The translations under genes and the position numbers were made by a program. 48,821 nucleotides of DNA, taken from NCBI GenBank assembly GCA_003225215.1, contig QIBC01000078.1, forward strand, positions 1-48,821, read 5' to 3'. The notes under the pieces are model-generated. The model did not search any database. It was not told the DNA's origin and worked only from the letters and a program-made list of their open reading frames with translations. This DNA is from Acidobacteriota bacterium (lineage in GTDB: Bacteria > Acidobacteriota > Terriglobia > Terriglobales > Acidobacteriaceae). Of the stretch, positions 1 through 8,949 are shown piece after piece. Positions within the stretch are counted from its first letter, which is position 1, and every line of letters starts with the position of its first letter.

Positions 1-1
1 A

Positions 2-1420
2 AGACAAATTGCGAAGCTGGAAACATCCGTTGAAGAGCTGCGCAGCGAGGCGAGTCGCTACCGCGAGGAGACCTTGGAGCTCCAGCGTCGCTTGGAGCTA
101 CTTGCGCAGCGCGATGTGCCGGAGCAAGTCTCGCCCCCCTCAGCGGCAAGCTACGGCGATCAGGAATCTGAGTCCGCCTCCGCGAGATCTGCAGCAGCAA
201 GACTTTCGAAGCTCGAAGAGGCGTATGAACTGCTTACCGGCAAGGTCGACGATCAGTATCAAACCAAGATCGAGAGTGGATCGAAATACAGGGTACGCTT
301 GTCGGGCTTAGCGATGTTGAACATGTTCAGCAATCGTGGCGTGCCCTACAGTATTGACTCTCCTGGTGTAGCGCCGCCAACGAGCATTTCGTACGGCGCC
401 GGCTCGTTTGCAGGGACTCTACGACAATCCCAGATTGGGATTGAAGCTTTTGGCCCGGAATGGGCAGGAGCCAGAGTTTCGGGCGACCTCAGATTCGATT
501 TTGCTGGAGGATTTCCCAATACTGCGGACGGAATCACTCTTGGATTGATGCGCCTGCGCACGGGAAACGTAAGATTCAATTGGTCGCGCACATCGTTGAC
601 TGCCGGACAGGATGCGCCCCTATTCTCGCCGCTTTCGCCGACATCTATCATTTCCCTCGCACAGCCGGAATTCTCCTACAGCGGTAACTTATGGACTTGG
701 ACGCCGCAAATCCAGGTGCAACACTGGTTTGGGCTGCCAAGCTCGCAGCGCATAACGGTCACGGCCGGCATTGTGGACTCACTCACCGGCGAGCCTCCGA
801 ACTCGCAATTCGAGCGCCAGGCGCAGGCCGGTGAAGCCTCAAGGCAGCCTGGATATACGGCTCGTGTCGCTTGGTCGAGAGCCACGGATGAAGATCGGCC
901 GCTCTCAATTGCCGCCGGTGGCTACTTCGGCCGTCAAAACTGGGGCTTCAATCGCGGCGTCGACGGCTGGGCTGCCACTGCCGATTGGGAGATTCCTTTG
1001 GTACGTCGTTTTGGTCTGAAGGGAGAGTTTTACCGTGGCCGCGCACTGGGAGGCTTCGGTGCAGCCGCAGGAACAAGCGTGCTTTCGTCGGATGCTCTGC
1101 AAAACAGGTCGGCAATTGTTCGTGGACTCGACACTGTCGGGGGATGGACGCAAGCGAGCTATCAGGTGAGTCCGGTCGTGCAGTTGAACACCGGTTACGG
1201 CTTGGACAATCCCTTTTCCAATGAACTTCAACAGTTTGCGGCAGTACAGAGCTTTTATCCAAGACTCGGGCGAAATCGCAGTGCAATGGCCAACGTGATC
1301 TACCGACCGCGTTCAGACCTGCTCTTCTCGCTAGAGTACCGACATATTGTTTCCTCCAGACTCGGACAGCCGACCGCTTCTGTTGAGAATATTGGCATGG
1401 GAATAGGGCTGCTGTTTTGA
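2..1420 (+). CDS. Outer membrane beta-barrel (porin-like) protein, 5' end outside window
   Basis: The frame is open from the first bases of the window, so the start and any signal peptide lie upstream; at least 472 residues are visible. The N-terminal part (about 100 residues) is rich in Glu, Arg, Leu and Lys in heptad-like spacing, which suggests a coiled coil. After it come alternating hydrophobic/polar strands with many Gly, Tyr, Trp and Phe, and the protein ends in a hydrophobic strand (GMGIGLLF) with a terminal Phe, as outer membrane barrels do. The coiled coil plus barrel resembles DcaP-like porins of Acidobacteriota and Proteobacteria, probably trimeric. The substrate cannot be read. 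The next gene starts within a few bases and encodes a copper protein, so the two are probably co-transcribed. The barrel call is good; the family name is tentative. Confidence 0.7.
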   Translation, partial: RQIAKLETSVEELRSEASRYREETLELQRRLELLAQRDVPEQVSPPSAASYGDQESESASARSAAARLSKLEEAYELLTGKVDDQYQTKIESGSKYRVRLSGLAMLNMFSNRGVPYSIDSPGVAPPTSISYGAGSFAGTLRQSQIGIEAFGPEWAGARVSGDLRFDFAGGFPNTADGITLGLMRLRTGNVRFNWSRTSLTAGQDAPLFSPLSPTSIISLAQPEFSYSGNLWTWTPQIQVQHWFGLPSSQRITVTAGIVDSLTGEPPNSQFERQAQAGEASRQPGYTARVAWSRATDEDRPLSIAAGGYFGRQNWGFNRGVDGWAATADWEIPLVRRFGLKGEFYRGRALGGFGAAAGTSVLSSDALQNRSAIVRGLDTVGGWTQASYQVSPVVQLNTGYGLDNPFSNELQQFAAVQSFYPRLGRNRSAMANVIYRPRSDLLFSLEYRHIVSSRLGQPTASVENIGMGIGLLF

Positions 1421-1425
1421 TCCAC

Positions 1426-2133
1426 ATGACCCCTAGCAAAAAGCTCGTTCTCTCACTGTTATCTGTAATTTTCTGTGGATCGATGACCGACCTGAGAGCC
1501 ACCGACATTCTCGGAAAGGTGCAGGTAGGATTAGAGAAGAGCGAAGGCACGTCAGGAATCGTGATCTCCTTAACACCGCTGAACCAGTCGGAGGCAGCGG
1601 CATTAAAGCAGCCGCCCATACATGCGGTACTCACTCAGAAAAATAAGACTTTTTCCCCGCATCTACTAGTCATCCCGCCCGGATCTGTCGTAGAGTTCCC
1701 GAATCGAGATCCGTTCTTTCACAATGTCTTTTCGTTGTTCGAAGGCAAGAGATTCGATTTGGGACTCTATGAATCCGGGACCAGCCGTTCAGTGAAGTTC
1801 GATCGTCCCGGAGTGAGCTACATCTTTTGCAACATCCATCCGCAGATGAACGCTATTGTCATCTCACTCGATACGCCGTATTACTCTCTCGCGGACAATT
1901 CCGGCTCGGTGAAGATTGCAAACGTAAAGTCGGGAGAATATCTCCTGCAGATCTGGGCCGAGGGATTGAACAGCGATGAGATGGGTAGGCTCTCTCGTCA
2001 TATCACGGTCACCGACGATCCAGTCCAGCTCGGGGTCATCCAAGTGCCTTCCAATGAGACTCTGGCCCAGCACAAGAATAAGTATGGCCGCGACTACGAC
2101 TCTGCTGCCAGTTCTTCGTACGAGCCGCATTAG
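1426..2133 (+). CDS. Exported cupredoxin-like (type-1 copper) protein
   Basis: A protein of about 235 residues. The N-terminus (basic MTPSKK, then a hydrophobic run to about residue 20) is a signal peptide, so the protein acts outside the cytoplasm. The middle has the blue-copper ligand pattern: a His in FHNVFS after a VVEFPNRD strand, then Cys, His and Met in FCNIHPQM (C-x2-H-x2-M), as in plastocyanin-like and methylamine-utilisation-type proteins. The C-terminal half reads as a carboxypeptidase-regulatory-like beta domain (VKSGEYLLQIWAEGL). The start used is ATG 1426, just after the stop of the porin-like gene; a TTG at 1417 would overlap that stop. Role is probably electron transfer or copper handling; the redox partner is unknown. 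Confidence 0.75.
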   Translation: MTPSKKLVLSLLSVIFCGSMTDLRATDILGKVQVGLEKSEGTSGIVISLTPLNQSEAAALKQPPIHAVLTQKNKTFSPHLLVIPPGSVVEFPNRDPFFHNVFSLFEGKRFDLGLYESGTSRSVKFDRPGVSYIFCNIHPQMNAIVISLDTPYYSLADNSGSVKIANVKSGEYLLQIWAEGLNSDEMGRLSRHITVTDDPVQLGVIQVPSNETLAQHKNKYGRDYDSAASSSYEPH

Positions 2134-2245
2134 CCTACGGCCACTATCCAACGTTTCGACAAGGCTCTAGGGAACCAGGGCCGTTCTTGAAGGCCTTTGT
2201 CAGCATGCTCGTGAACACCGATGAGGGCGAGCGCGTGGCGCAGTT

Positions 2246-2734
2246 TTATGCCAATGCTCGCAAAGCGTTCTGCGCTTCTTTGTGCTTGCGGCTCACAACC
2301 AATTCTCTTCCGTTATGGAGGGTGAGCAGGCTATCTCCACGTCGAATTGCGCGGCACCTCTTCACGTGACTGAGGTTCACAATGGTGCAGCGATGGATCC
2401 TCACAAAAATCGTGGGACTGAGGCGATTCAGGAACTGCTTCAAAGTGGAACGAACTCTGTAAGTCGATCCACCAGCATGAACTTCAACGTAGTTGGCAGC
2501 AGACTCGATGAACTCGATCTCCGCGGTCGAGAGTGATACGAGTCTCCCTTTACAAATAATTCTGATCTGGGGTATGGGATCCGGGCCTATTGGGCGCGGC
2601 TGTTTAGCTTTTTCCGACAAAGCAAAATTATGAGTGACCAGCCGATCATCACTTCGGTCGCTCAGGACAGGTCCGAGGTTTTTGTGTTCGGTAATAGTTG
2701 AAACTTCAGATCGAGGCATCTTCAGTGGCTGCAT
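2246..2734 (-). CDS. LytTR-family DNA-binding protein without a receiver domain
   Basis: A protein of up to 162 residues. The C-terminal 100 residues match the LytTR DNA-binding fold: the entry motif IEFIESAANYVEVH, then VRSTLKQFLNRL and the signature FVRIHRCTIVNLSHVK, ending in a strand-rich tail. LytTR domains bind direct repeats in promoters and usually follow a response-regulator receiver. Here the N-terminal 55 residues are polar, low in structure, and show no phosphoacceptor site, so the protein must be controlled by another route (partner kinase-independent binding, redox, or level). ATG 2734 is used; ATG 2716 (MPRSEV) is an alternative. It lies convergent to the copper protein gene and alone. 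Confidence 0.75.
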   Translation of the reverse strand: MQPLKMPRSEVSTITEHKNLGPVLSDRSDDRLVTHNFALSEKAKQPRPIGPDPIPQIRIICKGRLVSLSTAEIEFIESAANYVEVHAGGSTYRVRSTLKQFLNRLSPTIFVRIHRCTIVNLSHVKRCRAIRRGDSLLTLHNGRELVVSRKHKEAQNALRALA

Positions 2735-2971
2735 TTGACGAGAACTCCGGTGAACGACCTGTTAGCTACCATAGCGGCACTTGATGGCCGGTTTGTCACC
2801 GAAATGTCTATGCAATGTAAAGATTTCGAGGCAGGAAGATCGGTGGTAATGCAGGGGCTCGTGAAAAAGCGACCTCGCCGGGCTTCGTAACAGTGTCTCA
2901 ACGCACTCAAAATCGGGCGAGCCCGGGTATGGGCGAAGAAGCTTGCTGCGTCCTTGTGTTAGCAGGCCTGA

Positions 2972-3760
2972 TTAACGGCGGATTCCAACCTCGAACTCGG
3001 CTCGGCAGCCATGGTCGACCCAAACACCTTCGCGATCATAGCCCCAGCTATAGCCCAGCCGACAAGCCGATTCGCTAACCTGTCGAACGAGCTTGACACC
3101 GCCCCGCGTGTCTACTGGGCAGCCTTGGCGGGTACCGAGATCGGACGAACATCTCATTGTGCCTACGGAGCCGGGGTAGCCTCCCCCACCAGCGTACGCA
3201 GTGCGACGGCCACTCAGTTGGAAGTCTGCGCGGCAGCCGTGATCAACCCAGATCCCACGACGGTCATAGCCCCAGCTATAACCTTCACGGCAGGGCGAAC
3301 CGCTGCGCTGCCTGGTCATCATCGCCTTTCCCTGGATGTCGCTCTCGCAGTAGTGGCGCCCTCCATCTTCAGAGGAGCATGTGAGCTGCATGCTCTCGTC
3401 ACCGCGGCGCCCATCATCTCGATAGCGGTCCCTGTCTCGGTCGCGATCTCTATCCCGGTCGCGATCCCGATCCCGATCTCTATCGCCGTCACGCTCTCTG
3501 TCGTGGTCCCGGTCTCCATCGTGATGACTGACAGATGACGGAGTGTTCACCAGAAAGTCCGCGCGGCATCCGCGGTCGACCCAAATGCCGTTCTGATCGA
3601 ATCCCCAGGTCGCCCCTTGAGTGCACGCCGACTTGCTGCGCTGTCGCTGCATACTAACGCCGGCACGCGTGTCGGCAGGGCAGTAGTGCCGGCGACCATC
3701 TTCCGAAGCATAATCGCCTCCATAGTTGCACGCTTTCGCAGCGGCGGATAGTACATGCAA
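2972..3760 (-). CDS. DUF3011-type protein with three repeats and a (DR)n linker; N-terminus doubtful
   Basis: About 262 residues holding three copies of a roughly 50-residue Cys-rich repeat of the DUF3011 type. The repeat pattern is C.S.DGxRxYC..D..G, then RQ.S.S.C..G.SWG(Y/F)D..GIWVD.GCRA(D/E)F. Copy 1 is at the N-terminus, copies 2 and 3 at the C-terminus, and between copies 1 and 2 is a low-complexity Asp-Arg alternating linker of about 40 residues. DUF3011 proteins are normally exported, yet here no ATG or signal peptide precedes the first repeat. The only plausible start is TTG 3760, and an in-frame TAG lies about 50 nt upstream of it. The gene may have lost its leader or begin at an unusual codon. 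The function of the family is unknown. Confidence 0.6.
   Translation of the reverse strand: MHVLSAAAKACNYGGDYASEDGRRHYCPADTRAGVSMQRQRSKSACTQGATWGFDQNGIWVDRGCRADFLVNTPSSVSHHDGDRDHDRERDGDRDRDRDRDRDRDRDRDRDRYRDDGRRGDESMQLTCSSEDGGRHYCESDIQGKAMMTRQRSGSPCREGYSWGYDRRGIWVDHGCRADFQLSGRRTAYAGGGGYPGSVGTMRCSSDLGTRQGCPVDTRGGVKLVRQVSESACRLGYSWGYDREGVWVDHGCRAEFEVGIRR
3425..3515 (-). repeat. Imperfect tandem repeat coding for alternating Asp-Arg
   Basis: The plus strand shows repeated units of the kind GATCCCGATC and GGTCGCGATC; on the minus strand they read as GAxCGxGAxCGx codons giving (DR)n in the linker of the DUF3011 protein. Slippage in this tract would change linker length in frame. Confidence 0.8.
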
Positions 3761-3933
3761 GTGCTCTGGGTAAATATGAACAAAAGTAACCAGTAATCGA
3801 AGCGGCTACGTTGACCGCTCGTGCGACGAAGCAGGTTCTCCCCTGGTTTCCCACGTGAATCGATGTTTCCCACAGGTTACTCACAGAGCTATCTCTCATT
3901 CCTGTACCCTGTTATCGGAACACTCCGCGACAA

Positions 3934-5742
3934 TTGTTTTCTTCGGTGGCAACGGCAACTACATTCTCCCAGGATTTGAAGCAGCAGGCGGATATCGTTC
4001 GCATCATTGGGGACTACATCCCCCTCAAGAAGGCGGGAGCGCAGAACTTCACCGGATTGTGTCCCTTCCACAAAGAGAAGTCACCGTCGTTCTCTGTGCA
4101 CGCTACGCGACAGTTCTTTCACTGCTTCGGTTGCGGGGTCAGTGGCGACGTCTTCACCTTCGTTCAGAAGATCGAGAACATTACTTTTCCCGAGGCTGTG
4201 CGGCGCGTCGCCGAGAAGATGGACATCCCGGTGCCACGCCAAACTTACTCGGGTCCGGGCGAGGCTCTAGAGGCGAAGCAACGCGGCGTGTTACTCGACA
4301 TGCACGAGAAGACCTGCGCATTCTTCGAAGAGCAGTTACGACGTCCAGAAGGCGCTCGAGCCAGTGAGTATCTGGCAGGACGCGGGCTGACCGAAGAGAT
4401 CCTTCGGCGCTTTCGCATCGGCTACGCCCCCGATTCGGGCTTTATGCTACGCGACCGTCTGCGCGGCATGGCTGACGAACAGCTTCTAAGGCTGTCGGGG
4501 CTGATGTCGTGGAAGCAGGATGAGAGCCAGGCCAATACCCGGTCTGCGGCGGCCGGATCCACCTCAGCCGAGACTACGCCTCTGTACTCCAAGTTCCGCA
4601 ATCGCGTGATGTTTCCTATCTGTAACGAACAGGGCAAGGTGATTGCATTTACCGGACGCACGCTGGATGCGAATGAAAAGTCCGGTCCCAAGTATCTGAA
4701 CTCACCAGAGACACCGATTTACTCCAAGGGGCGCGTGCTCTTCAATCTTGACAAGGCCAAAGAAGCAATCCGTCATCTTGGCTACGCGATTCTGGTTGAA
4801 GGCAATGTCGATTGCATTTCTGTGTTCACGGCAGGGTTCCAAAACGTGATTGCCACTTCGGGAACGGCTTTTTCTGAACCGCAGGTTCGGCTATTGAGCC
4901 GATTCACAAAGCAAGTTGTTGTTAACTTCGATCCGGACACAGCAGGCGCAGCGGCTGTTGAACGTTCGCTCTCCATGTTGATTGAAGAAGAGTTCGACAT
5001 TAAAGTGCTCACGCTTGAAGCCGGCTTCGATCCCGATCTTTTCATCCGGCGCAAGGGCGCAAAGGCTTATGCAGACGCGCTGATGCAATCGCCAAAGTAC
5101 TTCCCCTATCTCATCGGTCGGGCGATCAATACTTTTCCTGTGAAAACTCCCGAGGGGAAGGCCAAGGCAGTGAACTATCTGCTGCCATATATCAGGCGCG
5201 TGCCGCAAGCCATCGTGCGCGACGAGTTGGCCAACGACGTTGCGCAGCGATTGGGTATCGATTCGGCGCTTGTGCGCCAGGAGCTTCGCCATGCGGCGAC
5301 AAACCGCGGAGCAGCGTTCAAACCGTCAGCCGAGCCGCAAATCAGCGAGGCGGAAAGGATTGTCGTGTGCTTACTTGCCCCCGGAGCATCGCCAGAGCTG
5401 GATGAATTGCGACTGGCGGCCACGGACGTGCTATCGGCGGAAGGCTTGATCGATGGACTTCCGTCGCAGACTCTGCTCGAGTGGCTGCTCTCTCCGATGG
5501 AAGGTTCCACTGGATCCGAATCGGATCAGCGCCGCCTCGCCCAGATACTCATGCAGGAGTCAGACGAGATCACGCAAGAATTAGTAGAATCGGCGATCGA
5601 GGCACTGCGAAGACGCAAGATGGAACGTCGTAAGCGCGAGTTGAATCACAACATCGCCGAAGCTGAACGCAAGAATGACCTGGGCGCTCTTGCCGCGTTG
5701 CTGCAAGAAAAAGTGGCGATTGAGAAGGCGATGAGGGAATAG
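3934..5742 (+). CDS. dnaG: DNA primase DnaG
   Basis: Makes RNA primers for chromosome replication and works with the DnaB helicase. The 602 residues carry the expected order of domains. The CHC2 zinc finger has C43, H46, C64 and C67 (CPFH...HCFGC). The catalytic core follows, with the TOPRIM motif ILVEGNVDC near residue 290 and the acidic NFDPDTAG region near residue 330. The C-terminal helicase-binding part is Glu/Arg rich. The length is normal for the family. The start is uncertain: TTG 3934 is the first option and GTG 3946 is close; neither has a convincing ribosome-binding site and there is no in-frame ATG. A short Ser/Thr/Ala-rich insert near residue 200 (about 4525-4580) is longer than usual. 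The gene stands alone rather than in an rpsU-dnaG-rpoD operon. Confidence 0.95.
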   Translation: MFSSVATATTFSQDLKQQADIVRIIGDYIPLKKAGAQNFTGLCPFHKEKSPSFSVHATRQFFHCFGCGVSGDVFTFVQKIENITFPEAVRRVAEKMDIPVPRQTYSGPGEALEAKQRGVLLDMHEKTCAFFEEQLRRPEGARASEYLAGRGLTEEILRRFRIGYAPDSGFMLRDRLRGMADEQLLRLSGLMSWKQDESQANTRSAAAGSTSAETTPLYSKFRNRVMFPICNEQGKVIAFTGRTLDANEKSGPKYLNSPETPIYSKGRVLFNLDKAKEAIRHLGYAILVEGNVDCISVFTAGFQNVIATSGTAFSEPQVRLLSRFTKQVVVNFDPDTAGAAAVERSLSMLIEEEFDIKVLTLEAGFDPDLFIRRKGAKAYADALMQSPKYFPYLIGRAINTFPVKTPEGKAKAVNYLLPYIRRVPQAIVRDELANDVAQRLGIDSALVRQELRHAATNRGAAFKPSAEPQISEAERIVVCLLAPGASPELDELRLAATDVLSAEGLIDGLPSQTLLEWLLSPMEGSTGSESDQRRLAQILMQESDEITQELVESAIEALRRRKMERRKRELNHNIAEAERKNDLGALAALLQEKVAIEKAMRE

Positions 5743-5757
5743 TAGATCTTCTGTTGT

Positions 5758-5781
5758 AGAGACGCAGCATGCTGCGTCTCT
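5758..5781. repeat. Palindromic repeat, family A copy 1
   Basis: A perfect 24-bp palindrome with the core GACGCAGCATGCTGCGTC flanked by AGA/TCT, 15 bp after the dnaG stop. Followed by GCGATGCTG, which also follows copy 3. Confidence 0.9.
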
Positions 5782-5831
5782 GCGATGCTGACGGGCCTAT
5801 CGAATCTGTTCATGCAGCCCTAGACATCCTC

Positions 5832-5859
5832 GTAGAGACGCAGCTTGCTGCGTCTCTAC
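5832..5859. repeat. Palindromic repeat, family A copy 2
   Basis: A 13-bp perfect stem (GTAGAGACGCAGC and its complement) around a TT centre. It sits between the dnaG and methyltransferase 3' ends, so transcripts from both convergent genes would form the hairpin. There is no T-run. Confidence 0.9.
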
Positions 5860-5877
5860 CTCTTGGGTAACCCAAAT

Positions 5878-6966
5878 TTATTTCCGGATCTCAAAGAACT
5901 GATTGAACGGATTCTCGAGCGCGAGTTTCTTGAACTGTGTAAACCCCGCGAGGTGCGCCACGCGGCGGGCGTTTCCTTCTCCCATGCCAGCACCGTATCC
6001 GGCTCCTCCGTAGGCCAGTGAGCAAGTCATGCATTGCAGCGTACTTACGGAGTAGAAGAGCTTTCCTAGCGGATTAATATTGTCTTCTACTTTGTCGCGG
6101 ACATTGGGCTCGATGCAGAACCACGTGCCATCCGCTTTCAGCGCGCCGTAGATGGAGCGCGCGCATGTCTCTGGCGAGACCATGTCGTGCAGACAGTCGC
6201 ACGTCATTGCGAGATCAAAGTCACCGCTCTGCGGTAAAAGGTTCGCAGAGCGCTCTTCAAAGCGCAGATGATCTCCAACTCCCTCCTTTGCTGCAAGTGA
6301 GTTGGCATAAGCGATATTCGGTCCATAGTTGTCGTACCCCACGAACTGTGATTTCGGAAAGGCTTTCGCCATGTTGAGGAGAGCCTTGCCGCGTCCACAG
6401 CCTACGTCCGCGACTTTGGCTCCCGCTTGCAGCCGGCTGTGCACCGCCGGCATCGCTGGAATCCAAGTGCTGGTGAGGAAATTGTTGTACCCGGTCTCAA
6501 ACAGACGCTCGGTGCCTTCAAAGGTATCGTGTGTGTATTCACTATAAGGAACGCCACCGCCCTTGCGGAATGCCTCCGTAATTTTGGGAATGATGCTGTA
6601 GTGATCGGGAATCATTTGCGCCGCGCCCATGAGAAAAACCGGGCTGCCGTCCTTGGCTAGAACCAGAGCATGCTCCGGCGAGAGGGAGGCTCGTCCCGTA
6701 TCGGGATTATACGAGAGGTATTCGGCGGCGATCATCGCCTTCATCCATTCCCGCAGATATCGCTCAGTAAGTCCAGTCTTCTGCGCCAATTCCTCGGAAT
6801 CAACCGGCTTACCGTCGGCCATGGCCTTGAAAATGCCGAGACGATCGCCAATGTAAATCAGCGGCGTGTTCATCGCTGCAGCCAGATCGCCAACTACTTT
6901 GAATGCAAATTGAAGTGCTTGGTCGAGATTAGGAGCAATCGGACCTGCGCTCGTCGATGTGGCCAT
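5878..6966 (-). CDS. Class I SAM-dependent methyltransferase with N-terminal winged-helix domain
   Basis: A 362-residue cytoplasmic methyltransferase. Residues about 25-100 form the dimerisation/winged-helix part seen in O-methyltransferase-like enzymes (DRLGIFKAMADG, then the helix run LTERYLREWMKAM). The SAM-binding motif I is VADVGCGRGKAL near residue 185, followed by the acidic end of strand 2 (FVGYDNYG) and motif LAMTCDCLHDM. A Cys- and Gly-rich C-terminal segment (LQCMTCSLAYGGAGYGAG) is typical of the large group of methyltransferases of unknown substrate in Acidobacteria and actinobacteria. The start is set at ATG 6966 because a perfect AGGAGG lies 7 nt upstream (6974-6979). An upstream start at 7047 is less likely. 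Confidence 0.85.
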   Translation of the reverse strand: MATSTSAGPIAPNLDQALQFAFKVVGDLAAAMNTPLIYIGDRLGIFKAMADGKPVDSEELAQKTGLTERYLREWMKAMIAAEYLSYNPDTGRASLSPEHALVLAKDGSPVFLMGAAQMIPDHYSIIPKITEAFRKGGGVPYSEYTHDTFEGTERLFETGYNNFLTSTWIPAMPAVHSRLQAGAKVADVGCGRGKALLNMAKAFPKSQFVGYDNYGPNIAYANSLAAKEGVGDHLRFEERSANLLPQSGDFDLAMTCDCLHDMVSPETCARSIYGALKADGTWFCIEPNVRDKVEDNINPLGKLFYSVSTLQCMTCSLAYGGAGYGAGMGEGNARRVAHLAGFTQFKKLALENPFNQFFEIRK

Positions 6967-6973
6967 TGGGAAG

Positions 6974-6979
6974 CCTCCT
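6974..6979 (-). promoter_or_regulatory. Ribosome-binding site deciding the methyltransferase start
   Basis: AGGAGG on the minus strand, 7 nt before ATG 6966. Confidence 0.8.
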
Positions 6980-7133
6980 GAGGTGGGTGAGAAAGCGTAT
7001 CTCAAACCAGAGTGGGTCACAAGCTCCGGAGCCCGCCTTAAGCTCAACGCTCCAGGGAGAGACTCGGTTTCTTCCGTGTCGTTGGGGAAGAAGCAACTCT
7101 TTCCTTTGCTTTAGCGCAGAGTCTTGCTGAGGT

Positions 7134-7157
7134 AGAGACGCAGCATGCTGCGTCTCT
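7134..7157. repeat. Palindromic repeat, family A copy 3
   Basis: The same perfect 24-bp palindrome as copy 1, again followed by GCGATGCTG. It lies upstream of the methyltransferase gene and downstream of the amidase gene. Confidence 0.9.
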
Positions 7158-7209
7158 GCGATGCTGTATGGGAATGCCAAGGAGCAAAGTTTACTCGTGC
7201 TGCATCGTG

Positions 7210-7234
7210 CAGACGCAGCATGCTGCGTTTCTAC
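7210..7234. repeat. Palindromic repeat, family A copy 4 (diverged)
   Basis: The core GACGCAGCATGCTGCGT is kept; the left arm has lost its outer AGA and the right arm reads TTTCTAC. It is 52 bp from copy 3 and 18 bp from the amidase stop. Confidence 0.8.
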
Positions 7235-7252
7235 CAGAAATTGCCCTAGAGC

Positions 7253-8923
7253 TTAAAGCTCGGCCATTTCCGCGTCCAGATCCGGGTGCTTCAAGTGAAA
7301 TCCCGTGGCGTCCTGATAGGCCTTCGCGAACGACAGCAATTTCGCTTCGCCATATAGTGGACCAAGGAACGTGAGACTCACCGGAGTGCCGGGGCCGCCG
7401 TCGCCATCGTCAATGCCATTCTCTTTCCGCGGAGGCCTCGGCGCATCAGTTCCGCGGAATCCGTTTGGCACAATTACCGCCGGATGTCCGGTGAGATTCG
7501 TCGCCACGAGTTGCTGACTGAATGTAGGCGCGACGATTACATCGATGTTTTCGAACAATTTCTTCCACATCTCCATCGCCTGCATACGCGCGCGATTGGC
7601 CTGGATATATTCGACCGCAGGTGTGAGCCGCGCGACACGGAATGAATTGGGCCAGTCATTCGGCGATTGCTCGGTGAGCAGCTTGTCGCGGCCTGAACGC
7701 GTGAGATCATCAAAGGCCGCTGCAGCCTCAGCGAGGAGAAGTGATCGCATCGCCCCGTAGGGAATCTTGGGCAGCTCAAGCGGAATCAATTTCACACCCA
7801 TTCCCTGCAGCTTGGCGATGGCCGCTTCGCTGAATTGCTGATCGTACTTGCGCATGGCTTGCGCACGTTCGCGCGTGTGGGCGCGCTCCTCGCGTTTCTT
7901 TTGCTCCTCGGGTGTAACGGGACCTGTCTCTGCCGGAGGCTCGGCCGGAGGCTTGAACTCAAATTCTTCTTTGAAATAACCGACGCGCAGTTTGCGCCAA
8001 TCGAGGTTCGCGTCCCAGTTGAAAGCAACGTCATGGACGGTGCGATCTCTGCCGTCGGGACCATAAATCGCGCTTAACACGAGCGCCGTGTCTTCCACAG
8101 CGCGGCAGATCGGGCCGAGCTTGTCCATCGTCCACGAGAGGGCCATCGCTCCGGTGCGCGGCACGAGACCGAATGTCGGACGCAGTCCCGTAGCTCCGCA
8201 GCGCGTCGAGGGAGATGAAATCGAGCCGAGCGTTTCCGATCCGATGGCAAATGCGATGCATCCTGCTGCAGTTGCCGAAGAAGATCCAGCAGAGGATCCA
8301 CTCGAACCCTGATGCGGATTCCACGGATTGCGCGTCATGCCTCCGAACCACTTGTCGCCTTGTGCCAGGGCACCCAACGTGAGCTTCGCCACCAGCACAG
8401 CTCCAGCTTGGTCGAGGCGCTTGACGACGGTGGCGTCCTCATCGATATTCTGCTGCTCGAATCCGCCCGCACCCCAGGTTGTGCGGTATCCCTTGACTGC
8501 AAGCAGATCCTTCGCACCCCATGGCAGTCCGTGCAGCGGACTACGATATTTGCCCGCCGCGATCTCTCGATCAGCCTCTTGCGCCTTGGCAGCCGGAGCG
8601 CCCGACATGCGCAGCGGACGTTTCACTGAGTCAAATTTCATTCCGGGGAGCACCGGATCGAAGATGTAAGCCGGCGCCACTGAGTTCGCGATGTGCAGCT
8701 TGTAAATCTCCTCGTAGTTCTTCTTGTTTTGGTCCAGGTTCTCGAGCATCGCATCGCGCAGGTCGTCGGAAATAACAACGTCAGCAATGTCAGCCGCGTT
8801 ACCGATCATTTCTTTTGTGACTTTGCCTTGAGGTTCAGCCATGCCCCAAAGCACGCCGGGGAACAGCGTTGAAGTAAGTCCCAAGTGCGAACAGACGGCG
8901 AGAAAGCGTCTGCGATCGAGCAT
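7253..8923 (-). CDS. Amidase-signature family hydrolase with Tat-like leader
   Basis: A 556-residue amidase of the Ser-Ser-Lys family (GatA/fatty-acid amide hydrolase fold). The catalytic Lys is in LPWGAKDLLAVKG, the Ser/Gly-rich signature is GSSGSSAGSSSATAAG, and the nucleophile loop is ETLGSISSPSTRCG. The N-terminus MLDRRRFLAVCSHLGL has a twin-arginine RRRFL motif before a hydrophobic stretch, so export by Tat is likely. A charged Glu/Arg/Pro insert of about 35 residues (positions 335-370) is unusual for the family. The substrate is unknown; amides or small peptides are likely. The start at 8923 has a purine-rich GGAGAGG about 8 nt upstream. It is not in an operon. Confidence 0.9.
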   Translation of the reverse strand: MLDRRRFLAVCSHLGLTSTLFPGVLWGMAEPQGKVTKEMIGNAADIADVVISDDLRDAMLENLDQNKKNYEEIYKLHIANSVAPAYIFDPVLPGMKFDSVKRPLRMSGAPAAKAQEADREIAAGKYRSPLHGLPWGAKDLLAVKGYRTTWGAGGFEQQNIDEDATVVKRLDQAGAVLVAKLTLGALAQGDKWFGGMTRNPWNPHQGSSGSSAGSSSATAAGCIAFAIGSETLGSISSPSTRCGATGLRPTFGLVPRTGAMALSWTMDKLGPICRAVEDTALVLSAIYGPDGRDRTVHDVAFNWDANLDWRKLRVGYFKEEFEFKPPAEPPAETGPVTPEEQKKREERAHTRERAQAMRKYDQQFSEAAIAKLQGMGVKLIPLELPKIPYGAMRSLLLAEAAAAFDDLTRSGRDKLLTEQSPNDWPNSFRVARLTPAVEYIQANRARMQAMEMWKKLFENIDVIVAPTFSQQLVATNLTGHPAVIVPNGFRGTDAPRPPRKENGIDDGDGGPGTPVSLTFLGPLYGEAKLLSFAKAYQDATGFHLKHPDLDAEMAEL

Positions 8924-8949
8924 GGTGTGTAGTCCTCTCCGAAGCGTCT

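Noticed and set aside
3425-3530. CRISPR-like short repeats
   Set aside because: Units are contiguous with no spacers and encode (DR)n in frame; it is a coding tract.
3011-3538. 175-residue plus-strand frame
   Set aside because: Antisense shadow of the DUF3011 gene and its DR repeat.
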